Assembly (NCBI GenBank): GCA_035649575.1
Contig: DASRJH010000241.1
Coordinates: forward strand, 1-21,799
Length of the DNA: 21,799 bases
Origin: DASVAL01 sp035649575
Lineage (GTDB): Bacteria > Planctomycetota > UBA1135 > UBA2386
Direction: 5' to 3'
Position 1 is the first letter of the stretch, and every line of letters begins with the position of its first letter. Position numbers and translations under genes: made by a program. Positions 8,496-14,490 of the stretch are shown piece after piece. The notes below the pieces were generated by a model. It ran no database searches. It saw nothing but the letters and a program-made list of their open reading frames with translations, and had not been told where the DNA came from.

Positions 8496-9103
8496 GCTTC
8501 GTGTACCCTCTGCAGCCGGCTGGCCAGGATGTCCTTGCCGCGCGCCAACTGCACCTTGACGTTGCTGACCGAGACACCGAGGGCCGCAGCGATCTGCTGG
8601 TTGGTCAGACCACGCAGGTATTTCAACTCGAGTGGCTGGCGGACCTTCTCACTGAGTCGCTCGAGTTCCCCACGCACGGTGTGGTCGATGTGATGGCGGG
8701 TTGCACCCAACAGGGCACGCGTGTCCGGCAACTCGAGAATCGGATCGCGGTCCTGGTTCGTGCCCTCGAGACACACGGTCGGCAGCTCCCCCGCACGCCG
8801 CCGTCGCAGGCGGTCGCGGCAAGAATTGCCGGCGATGCGCAGCAGCCACGGCTCCAGGCTCCGCGCGCTGTCGAACTGGTTGCGGGCTCGAAACACCTTG
8901 AGAAAAGTGTCCTGCGCCGCCTCTTCTGCGTCCTCCGCCCTCCGGAGGATACTCATTGCCAGTCCGTGAACCATCGCCTGATAGCGCTGCACCAATTGTG
9001 CGAACGCGTCCAGGTCTCCGGCTTGGATGCGGAGCATCAACTCGCTGTCGTTGCGCTGACTCAAAGTCTGGAACAGAGTCGGGAAGCGCGTCGCACTATG
9101 CAA
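8492..9103 (-). CDS. ECF-type RNA polymerase sigma factor
   Basis: A 203-residue sigma-70 family protein of the extracytoplasmic-function group. Region 2 runs from about 20 to 90 (LMLRIQAGDLDAFAQLVQRY, then AEDAEEAAQDTFLKVFRA). Region 4 runs from about 140 to 200 (LSEKVRQPLELKYLRGLTNQ, QIAAALGVSVSNVKVQLARG), with a helix-turn-helix for -35 recognition. It directs RNA polymerase to a small regulon, usually including its own promoter, and is probably held by the overlapping downstream anti-sigma protein. The start is uncertain. A stop codon lies two codons before a TTG at 9103, so that TTG is the earliest possible start, but its ribosome site is poor. Later TTGs or the ATG at codon 23 would trim the N-terminus into region 2. 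Confidence 0.92.
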   Translation of the reverse strand: MHSATRFPTLFQTLSQRNDSELMLRIQAGDLDAFAQLVQRYQAMVHGLAMSILRRAEDAEEAAQDTFLKVFRARNQFDSARSLEPWLLRIAGNSCRDRLRRRRAGELPTVCLEGTNQDRDPILELPDTRALLGATRHHIDHTVRGELERLSEKVRQPLELKYLRGLTNQQIAAALGVSVSNVKVQLARGKDILASRLQRVHEA

Positions 9104-9291
9104 CCCCTACGTGGGTCCCGCGCGCGCGCGGACCGTCTTTCTGGGGTGCGTCAAGAATTCGGCTCTCCCGTAGCTGCGGGACTTACGAGGGGTCGGGCAT
9201 TTCGCCCTTTTCTTCCAGTGCGTGGTCAGAAGAGCCGATGGCACCGGGGGTCGCAACCCGCCCCCCACCCGACCTCCCCCAGCAGCGCCCG

Positions 9292-9870
9292 ATGGCAAAG
9301 ATCCCAGACAAGCAAGGCGTCTTCTTCGAGCTCGATGGCGTCGTCGTGCCGAATGTACAGCTAAGTCCCGATGGCACGGTGTGCTTCCTCGATCGCGCCA
9401 TCGAGGCACTCGGCCGCATCGACCCGAGGCAGTTCAAGCTGTTCGTCGCTACGAGCCGCCCCGACATCGCGTTCGGCACCGTGAAGGAGCGCGACTTCAC
9501 GCGCTTCTGCGAAGCGTTCCTCGCGCGCATGCACCAGGAGAGCATTCCGATAGCCAAGATCTACTCGTGCCCCTACCACCCGAAGGGCAAGGGCCGCTTC
9601 CGGCGCGAGAGCGTGTTCCGCAAGCCGGGGCCCGGCATCTACAAGATGGCGCAGCAGGAGTTCGATCTGAACCTGCAGCGCAGCTGGATGATCGGCCACA
9701 CCACCGCGGACATCCTCGCGGGCCAGCGTGCGGAGCTCGGCACGATCCTGCTGCGCACGGGCAAGGGTGGAACCGATGGCGAGTTCCCCGTCGAAGCGCA
9801 CTTCGTCGAGGACGACATCTGGCACGCCGTCGCGCGGCTGAATCAGTTCGAGTACTCGCTGCGCGTCTGA
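9292..9870 (+). CDS. GmhB-like HAD-superfamily protein with altered catalytic residues
   Basis: A 192-residue protein aligning along its length with heptose-bisphosphate phosphatase GmhB and related histidinol-phosphatases. Recognisable parts are motif I FFELDGVVV (12-19), motif II VATS (Ser55), a CPYHP element (93-97), motif III FRKPGPG (Lys111) and motif IV MIGHTTADI (133-141). Key residues differ. The nucleophilic Asp of motif I is Glu13, the first Asp of motif IV is His136, and the two later zinc-binding cysteines of the GmhB loop are absent (the loop reads KGKGRFRRES). It may therefore be non-catalytic or have a different chemistry. The ATG at 9292 places motif I at the expected distance. 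The gene stands alone between the divergent sigma gene and convergent pgk, followed at once by a strong hairpin. Confidence 0.8.
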   Translation: MAKIPDKQGVFFELDGVVVPNVQLSPDGTVCFLDRAIEALGRIDPRQFKLFVATSRPDIAFGTVKERDFTRFCEAFLARMHQESIPIAKIYSCPYHPKGKGRFRRESVFRKPGPGIYKMAQQEFDLNLQRSWMIGHTTADILAGQRAELGTILLRTGKGGTDGEFPVEAHFVEDDIWHAVARLNQFEYSLRV

Positions 9871-9891
9871 GCAGGGCACGGAGTGCCCTGC
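9871..9891. terminator. 9-bp hairpin directly after the HAD gene
   Basis: GCAGGGCAC and GTGCCCTGC pair perfectly around GGA. The stem begins at the base after the TGA stop of the HAD gene. No long T-run follows (GAAGTCTGGGGCTTTCC), so this is a stem-only terminator candidate or a stabilising 3' end. A second structure, the diverged repeat copy at 9919-9999, lies between it and the pgk stop. Confidence 0.6.
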
Positions 9892-9918
9892 GAAGTCTGG
9901 GGCTTTCCTGGCAACCGC

Positions 9919-9999
9919 AACCGCCACCCGCGCCGCTGCGGCGGTGCGAGTCCGGTGGCTCGGTTTCGCCTGTTGCGGTCGCCCGCGTGGCGGCGGTGA
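9919..9999. repeat. Diverged copy of the intergenic palindromic element
   Basis: This copy lies between the convergent HAD and pgk genes and ends 6 nt before the pgk stop. It contains the conserved box GTCCGGTGGCTCG (9950-9962), also seen at 17381 and 20471. It then has GTTTCGCC and an end CGCCCGCGTGGCGGCGGTGA, close to that of the copy at 21248. Arms CCGCCAC (9921-9927) and GTGGCGG (9987-9993) are inverted. Unlike the full copies, the left arm precedes the box, so this copy appears rearranged or partly deleted. Confidence 0.55.
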
Positions 10000-10005
10000 A
10001 GACAA

Positions 10006-11178
10006 TCAGCCAAGCGCCTTCACGCCGGGCAGCACCTTGCCCTCGAGCAACTCGAGACTGGCTCCTCCGCCCGTCGACACGTGGGAGAGCCGGCCGACGA
10101 TCCCGAGCTTTTCGGCCGCCGCGACCGAATCGCCGCCGCCGACCACGCTGAACGCGCCCGATCCCGCCACTGCTGCGGCGATGGCCTCGGTGCCCTTGCA
10201 GAACGCCGCCATCTCGAACACGCCCATGGGCCCGTTCCAGACGATCGTCTTGGCGCCTTTCAGCGCCGCGACGTAGCTCTGTACGGTCTTGGGCCCGATG
10301 TCGAGCCCCATCAGGCCATCGGGGATGTCGCCCTCGTGCACCGAGGCCGGCGAGTCCGCTTTGAACTCGGCGGCACAAACGTGATCGACGGGCAGCAGCA
10401 GGGCCTTGTTCGCGGCCTTCGCCTGGGCCAGCACGCGCCCCGCTTCGGCGACGAGTTCCTTCTCGACCAGTGACTTCCCGACGCGCCGGCCCGTCTGCAC
10501 GAGGAACGTGTAGGCCATCGCCCCGCCGACGATCAGCTTGTCGACCTTCGGCAGCAGGTTCTCGATCACGGGCAGCTTGTCGCTGACCTTGGCGCCGCCG
10601 AGGATCGCGACGAAGGGACGGTCCGGGTTCGTCAACACCTTGCCGAACGCGACGAGCTCCTTCTGCATCAACAACCCGGCCGCAGCGGGCAGGTGTTTGC
10701 AGATCACGCTGACGGAGGCGTGGGCCCGGTGCGCGGTGCCGAACGCATCGTTCACGTAGACGTCGCCGTTCCTGGCCAGCGCGGCCGCGAAGGCTTCGTC
10801 GCCGGCCTCCTCGGCGTCGTGGAAGCGCAGGTTCTCGAGCACGAGGCAGGCCCCGCCCGGCAGCGCCTTCGACGCCGCCTCGGCGGCGGGGCCGATGCAT
10901 TCTTTCACGTATTGCACGGGCGAACCGAGCAGCTCGCCGAGTCGCTTCGCGACCGGCTGGAGCCGCATTGACTCCTGGACCCGGCCCTTGGGCCGCCCGA
11001 GATGCGACATCAGCACCGGTCGCCCGCCGGCCCGCAGGATGGCCTTGATCGTGGCAAGGCTCTCGCGGATGCGCGCGTCGCTCGTGATCTGTCCCTTGGC
11101 ATCGAGGGGCACGTTGAAGTCGACGCGCACGAGCACGCGCTTGCCGGACAGTTGGAGATCGGTGAGTTGTTTGGGCAT
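10006..11178 (-). CDS. pgk: Phosphoglycerate kinase
   Basis: A 390-residue cytoplasmic enzyme that transfers phosphate between 1,3-bisphosphoglycerate and ADP, making ATP in glycolysis (reversible in gluconeogenesis). Family signatures run in order: RVLVRVDFNVPLD near the N-terminus, LMSHLGRPKG, LENLRFHDAEEAGDE, VYVNDAFGTAHRAHAS, FVAILGGAKVSDKL, IVWNGPMGVFE, and the nucleotide-binding VVGGGDSVAAAEK near the C-terminus. Length is typical for bacteria and no catalytic residue looks lost. The ATG at 11178 gives MPKQLTDLQLSGKRVLVRVD, the usual start. The gap gene lies further up on the same strand but is separated by an antiparallel lipoprotein gene, so the two are not in a simple operon. The 3' end faces the HAD gene across a repeat element. 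Confidence 0.97.
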   Translation of the reverse strand: MPKQLTDLQLSGKRVLVRVDFNVPLDAKGQITSDARIRESLATIKAILRAGGRPVLMSHLGRPKGRVQESMRLQPVAKRLGELLGSPVQYVKECIGPAAEAASKALPGGACLVLENLRFHDAEEAGDEAFAAALARNGDVYVNDAFGTAHRAHASVSVICKHLPAAAGLLMQKELVAFGKVLTNPDRPFVAILGGAKVSDKLPVIENLLPKVDKLIVGGAMAYTFLVQTGRRVGKSLVEKELVAEAGRVLAQAKAANKALLLPVDHVCAAEFKADSPASVHEGDIPDGLMGLDIGPKTVQSYVAALKGAKTIVWNGPMGVFEMAAFCKGTEAIAAAVAGSGAFSVVGGGDSVAAAEKLGIVGRLSHVSTGGGASLELLEGKVLPGVKALG

Positions 11179-11273
11179 GGGAGCGCTGCGCGTGATCTTG
11201 CCGCGACCACGGGGCCGGTGCCACGTTCGACGCGGGCACGTCGGGCCACTTCGTGCGCTGGGGGCGCCTTGCC

Positions 11274-11780
11274 ATGCACGCGAACTCGGCCTTCCTGCTC
11301 GCCGTCCCCTTGCTGACGGGCTGTGGCGCGATGATGGCTCCGGGGCCGTTTCTCGTGCCGGTCGACAGCGAACCGAGCGGTGCCACGGTGGTCTACCAGG
11401 GCAAGGCAGTCGGCGTGACCCCGTGTGTGGTCCCGATGCAACGAGCCTCGAGGGCCTTCGAACTGCGCCGCGAGGGTTGCCACCCGCGGATCGCCGAGGT
11501 CGGCACGGAGGCCAATCGCTAGGTGGCCGGCAACGTCGCGACGTTCGGTCTTGGCATGGTCGTCGACATGGCGCTCGGCGCCGACGTGAACCTGGTCGAC
11601 GATCCCGTGCTCGTCGTGCTGGCCAGCAACCACGATCCCCCACTGGCGCCTTGGGTGCGCGTGGGCGAGACCTCCTGGTCGCCACCCGAGCCGGAGTGCG
11701 GGAACGAAGGGCTTCGCGGCCTCGGCTACCTGCTCGCCGGAGTTCTACAGGCCGTGGATTACAACAACAGACGACACTGA
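11274..11780 (+). pseudogene. PEGA-type lipoprotein gene interrupted by an in-frame TAG
   Basis: From the ATG at 11274 the frame encodes a lipoprotein signal peptide with lipobox LTGC (Cys17), then a PEGA-like stretch (VDSEPSGATVVYQGKAVG, then TPCVV), and reaches GTEANR followed by TAG at 11520-11522. The same frame continues without a further stop to 11780 as VAGNVATFGLGMVVDMALGA and then VNLVDDP, which looks like genuine protein: a glycine-rich hydrophobic segment, as often follows in short PEGA lipoproteins. Restoring one sense codon (for example TGG) would give a single protein of 168 residues. It is either a recent nonsense mutation, a readthrough site, or a sequencing error. A truncated 82-residue lipoprotein may still be made. 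An in-frame GTG at 11253 is a possible but less likely start. It is antiparallel to gap and pgk. Confidence 0.7.
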
Positions 11781-11792
11781 TCGCCTGAGCTT

Positions 11793-11813
11793 CGCCACAC
11801 CCAACACGTGGCG
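11793..11813. terminator. Hairpin between convergent lipoprotein and gap genes
   Basis: CGCCAC and GTGGCG form a 6-bp stem around a 9-nt loop in the 37-bp gap between two gene ends. The arms lie 13 nt beyond the lipoprotein stop and 5 nt beyond the gap stop, so it could serve both transcripts. There is no T-run. Confidence 0.45.
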
Positions 11814-11817
11814 CAGG

Positions 11818-12864
11818 TCAGAGCCTCGCCGCGATCTTGGTGGTCAGCTCGACGACGCGGTTCGAGTAGCCCCACTCGTTGTCGTACCAGCTCACGAGCT
11901 TGAAGAAGTTCTTGTTGAGCTCGATCGAGCTCCCTGCGTCGAAGACCGACGACGCCTTGCTGTGGATGAAGTCGGACGAGACGACCTCGTCCTCGGTGTA
12001 CTCGAGGATGCCTTTCAGGTAGGTCTCGGAGGCGCGCTTCATCGCCTTCTTGATCTCGTCGAGCGACGTCTCCTTCTGCGTCTTGAACGTGAGGTCGACG
12101 ACGGACACGGTCGCGGTCGGCACGCGGAACGACATGCCCGTGAGCTTGCCCTTGATCTCGGGCAGCACGAGCCCGACCGCCTTCGCGGCGCCCGTGCTCG
12201 ACGGGATGATGTTCTGCGCCGCGGTGCGGCCGCCTTTCCAGTCCTTCTTGGAGGGTCCGTCGACGGTCTTCTGCGTCGCCGTGTAGGCGTGGATCGTGGT
12301 CATCAGCCCTTCGGTGAGCCCGAACCCTTCCTTCAACATCACGTACACGAGCGGCGCGAGGCAGTTCGTCGTGCACGACGCGTTGGAGATGATGTGGTGC
12401 TTGTTGAAGTCGAGCTTCTCGTCGTTGACGCCGAGCACGACCGTGATGTCCTCGCCCTTTGCGGGCGCCGTGATGATGACCTTCTTGGCGCCTGCCGCGA
12501 GGTGTCCCTTGGCCTTCTCGGCGTCCGTGAACAGACCGGTCGACTCGATCACGACCTGCACGCCGAGCTTCTGCCACGGCAGTTCCGCGGGGGTCTTCGC
12601 GCTCACGACCAGGATCTCCTTGCCATTGACCACGAGTACGTCGTCCTCGGCCTTGTCGGGCGAGGACTTCTTCGAGGTCACGGTGCCACCGAAGCGCCCC
12701 TGCGTGGAGTCGTACTTGAGCAGGTAGGCGAGGTTGTCGGCCGGCACGATGTCGCCGACCGCGACGACCTCGAGTTTGGTGCCGAGCAGCCCCTGCTCGA
12801 CGAGGGCGCGGAAGACGAGGCGACCGATGCGACCGAAACCGTTGATAGCGACCCGGACTGCCAT
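11818..12864 (-). CDS. gap: Glyceraldehyde-3-phosphate dehydrogenase
   Basis: A 348-residue type I GAPDH that oxidises glyceraldehyde 3-phosphate with NAD(P)+ and phosphate to 1,3-bisphosphoglycerate, the substrate of Pgk. The Rossmann motif INGFGRIGR is at about 7-15. The catalytic cysteine is Cys164 in SNASCTTNC, and the general-base histidine is probably His192 in TTIHAYT. The C-terminal WYDNEWGYS is characteristic. The coenzyme region reads VVAVGD, so NAD versus NADP preference cannot be settled by eye. The ATG at 12864 is chosen because the protein then starts MAVRVAINGFGRIGR and a CAGGAG ribosome site lies about 11 nt upstream. An upstream in-frame ATG (12927) would add 21 residues not typical of the family and nearly abut tilS. 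The gene is divergent from tilS across 74 bp that must hold both promoters. Confidence 0.97.
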   Translation of the reverse strand: MAVRVAINGFGRIGRLVFRALVEQGLLGTKLEVVAVGDIVPADNLAYLLKYDSTQGRFGGTVTSKKSSPDKAEDDVLVVNGKEILVVSAKTPAELPWQKLGVQVVIESTGLFTDAEKAKGHLAAGAKKVIITAPAKGEDITVVLGVNDEKLDFNKHHIISNASCTTNCLAPLVYVMLKEGFGLTEGLMTTIHAYTATQKTVDGPSKKDWKGGRTAAQNIIPSSTGAAKAVGLVLPEIKGKLTGMSFRVPTATVSVVDLTFKTQKETSLDEIKKAMKRASETYLKGILEYTEDEVVSSDFIHSKASSVFDAGSSIELNKNFFKLVSWYDNEWGYSNRVVELTTKIAARL

Positions 12865-12938
12865 GACGAGGTAAGCTCCTGCTGGTTGTTGCTGCGAAAA
12901 ACGGCCAAGCAGTCTACCGAAATTCACATCCGAGCCAA

Positions 12939-14375
12939 ATGGACAGTTTCGCGCGCCTGCTGGACCTGTGCTCGAGGTGCTTGAGCCGCTTCGAGAGCAA
13001 CGTCGCGGATCGCACGGTGCTGGCGGCGGTTTCGGGCGGCGTGGACAGCACTGTTCTGCTGTTGGCGCTCGCGCGGCTGCGGAAGGAAGGACGACTCTCG
13101 GGCCCGCTTCATGCCTGTCACGTCGACCATGCCACGCGGCCGGACAGCCGAAAGGCGGCGCAGCACGTGGTCGACCTCTGTGAACGGCTCGACGTGCCCG
13201 TGTCGGTGCGGCGGCTCGGCTGGAACTGCACGCGTCCGAGCGAGGACATGCTGCGGGAGGGCCGATACGGCGCGCTGCAAGCCGTCGCGCGCGAGATCGG
13301 TGCCGGTCTGTTGCTCACGGGCCACCACGCCGACGACAACCTCGAGACCGTATTGTTCCGCATCTTGCGCGGCACCGGTCCGCGTGGCCTCGCCGGCATT
13401 CCCGAAGCCAGGTGGCTCGGGCGCGGCGAACAGCGGCTCCTGCTCGTGCGGCCGCTGCTGCACACGCGGCGCAGCACGCTCGAGGCGCTGCTGCAGCAAC
13501 TCGGCGAGCACGCCTACGAAGACTCCACGAACAAGGACCCCGGCTACACGCGAAACCGCCTGCGGCTCGAGACCATCCCGGCCTTGCGGCGCCGGCTCGG
13601 CATCGGCCTCGATACTGCGCTGATGACCGTCGCGAGCACGGCGCGCGCGGCGAACGAGATCGTGCAGGCGCACGGCCTGCGCATCCTGTCCCAGCGTGCG
13701 CACCACAAGACGGCATGGCGACTCGAGCTCGACCTGCGCGACGTCGACCAGAGCGCCGAACCGTTCGTCGCCGAGGCCCTGCGCCAGGCGTATGTCTGCA
13801 TGCACCCGTTCGGCGAAGGTCCGCCGACGAGCTGGCTCGAGCGCTGCGTCGGGCTGCTCGGCAAGCAGGACGGCAAGCGCGTGGGCGGCCGCGGTGGCCT
13901 GCTCGTCGAACGCACGCGCGAAGGCCTGCTGCTCGTGATCCTGGACCGCGCCGGGCTGCCGCCGCGCACCCACGACGGCGGGCAGCTGTTCCGCTGCGAC
14001 GTGGGCCGCCAGCGCTTTGGCGCGACGGAGTGGTGGCTCGACGCCTTCGAGCATCCGCTGCCGCCGCTCGTGCCATCGCCGCGCGAGGCCGGTCGCATGC
14101 GTGTGCTCGTCGATCCGCGACTGCTGCCGACACCCTGGCGACTGCGCACGCGACGGCCCGGCGACCGCTTCCAGCCGCTCGGACAGGCCCGTCCGCTCGA
14201 ACTGCGTCGCTTCCTGCAGAGCCGCCACGTGCCGCGCTTCGATCGCGACCGGCTGCCGCTGCTCGTCGACGGGAGCGACCGGATCATCTGGGTTCCCGGC
14301 GTCGAAGTCAGCGAGGTCGCGCGGCTCCAGCTCAACACGCGCCGCACGATCGAAGTCACGGCCGGCTGCGGCTGA
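12939..14375 (+). CDS. tilS: tRNA(Ile)-lysidine synthetase
   Basis: A 478-residue enzyme that uses ATP to attach lysine to the wobble cytidine of the CAU-anticodon isoleucine tRNA, so that it reads AUA and accepts isoleucine. The N-terminal PP-loop ATP-pyrophosphatase motif SGGVDS is at residues 32-37. HVDHATRPDS and LLTGHHADDNLETVLFRILR follow, typical of TilS. The C-terminal TilS substrate-binding domain reads LRTRRPGDRFQPLG, then LRRFLQSRHVPR and IIWVPGVEVSEVAR. Length fits full-length family members. The ATG at 12939 is the natural start; no strong ribosome site is visible. The gene is divergent from gap, and the kinase gene follows on the same strand after 115 bp, in which I see no clear promoter or terminator. 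Confidence 0.95.
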   Translation: MDSFARLLDLCSRCLSRFESNVADRTVLAAVSGGVDSTVLLLALARLRKEGRLSGPLHACHVDHATRPDSRKAAQHVVDLCERLDVPVSVRRLGWNCTRPSEDMLREGRYGALQAVAREIGAGLLLTGHHADDNLETVLFRILRGTGPRGLAGIPEARWLGRGEQRLLLVRPLLHTRRSTLEALLQQLGEHAYEDSTNKDPGYTRNRLRLETIPALRRRLGIGLDTALMTVASTARAANEIVQAHGLRILSQRAHHKTAWRLELDLRDVDQSAEPFVAEALRQAYVCMHPFGEGPPTSWLERCVGLLGKQDGKRVGGRGGLLVERTREGLLLVILDRAGLPPRTHDGGQLFRCDVGRQRFGATEWWLDAFEHPLPPLVPSPREAGRMRVLVDPRLLPTPWRLRTRRPGDRFQPLGQARPLELRRFLQSRHVPRFDRDRLPLLVDGSDRIIWVPGVEVSEVARLQLNTRRTIEVTAGCG

Positions 14376-14490
14376 GCCGGGACGCCGGTTCGTCCGTGCC
14401 AGAAGCCAGCCGCTCCCCTCTCGCAGCAAACGCAGGGCTCTGCCATACTGCCCCACCCCCTCGGACCCCCTACCTCCTGGAACCCGCCCC

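Noticed and set aside
9117..9131. Alternating CG run as possible Z-DNA or regulatory element upstream of the sigma gene
   Set aside because: Short, and expected by chance in DNA of this composition.
9195..9211. GGGC/GCCC stem followed by TTTT as an intrinsic terminator
   Set aside because: The stem has only 4 bp and lies upstream of the HAD gene in a divergent region where no plus-strand transcript is expected to end.
13411..13419. GGTGGCTCG inside tilS as a further copy of the repeat
   Set aside because: Only the 9-mer matches; no flanking arms are present and it lies within conserved coding sequence.
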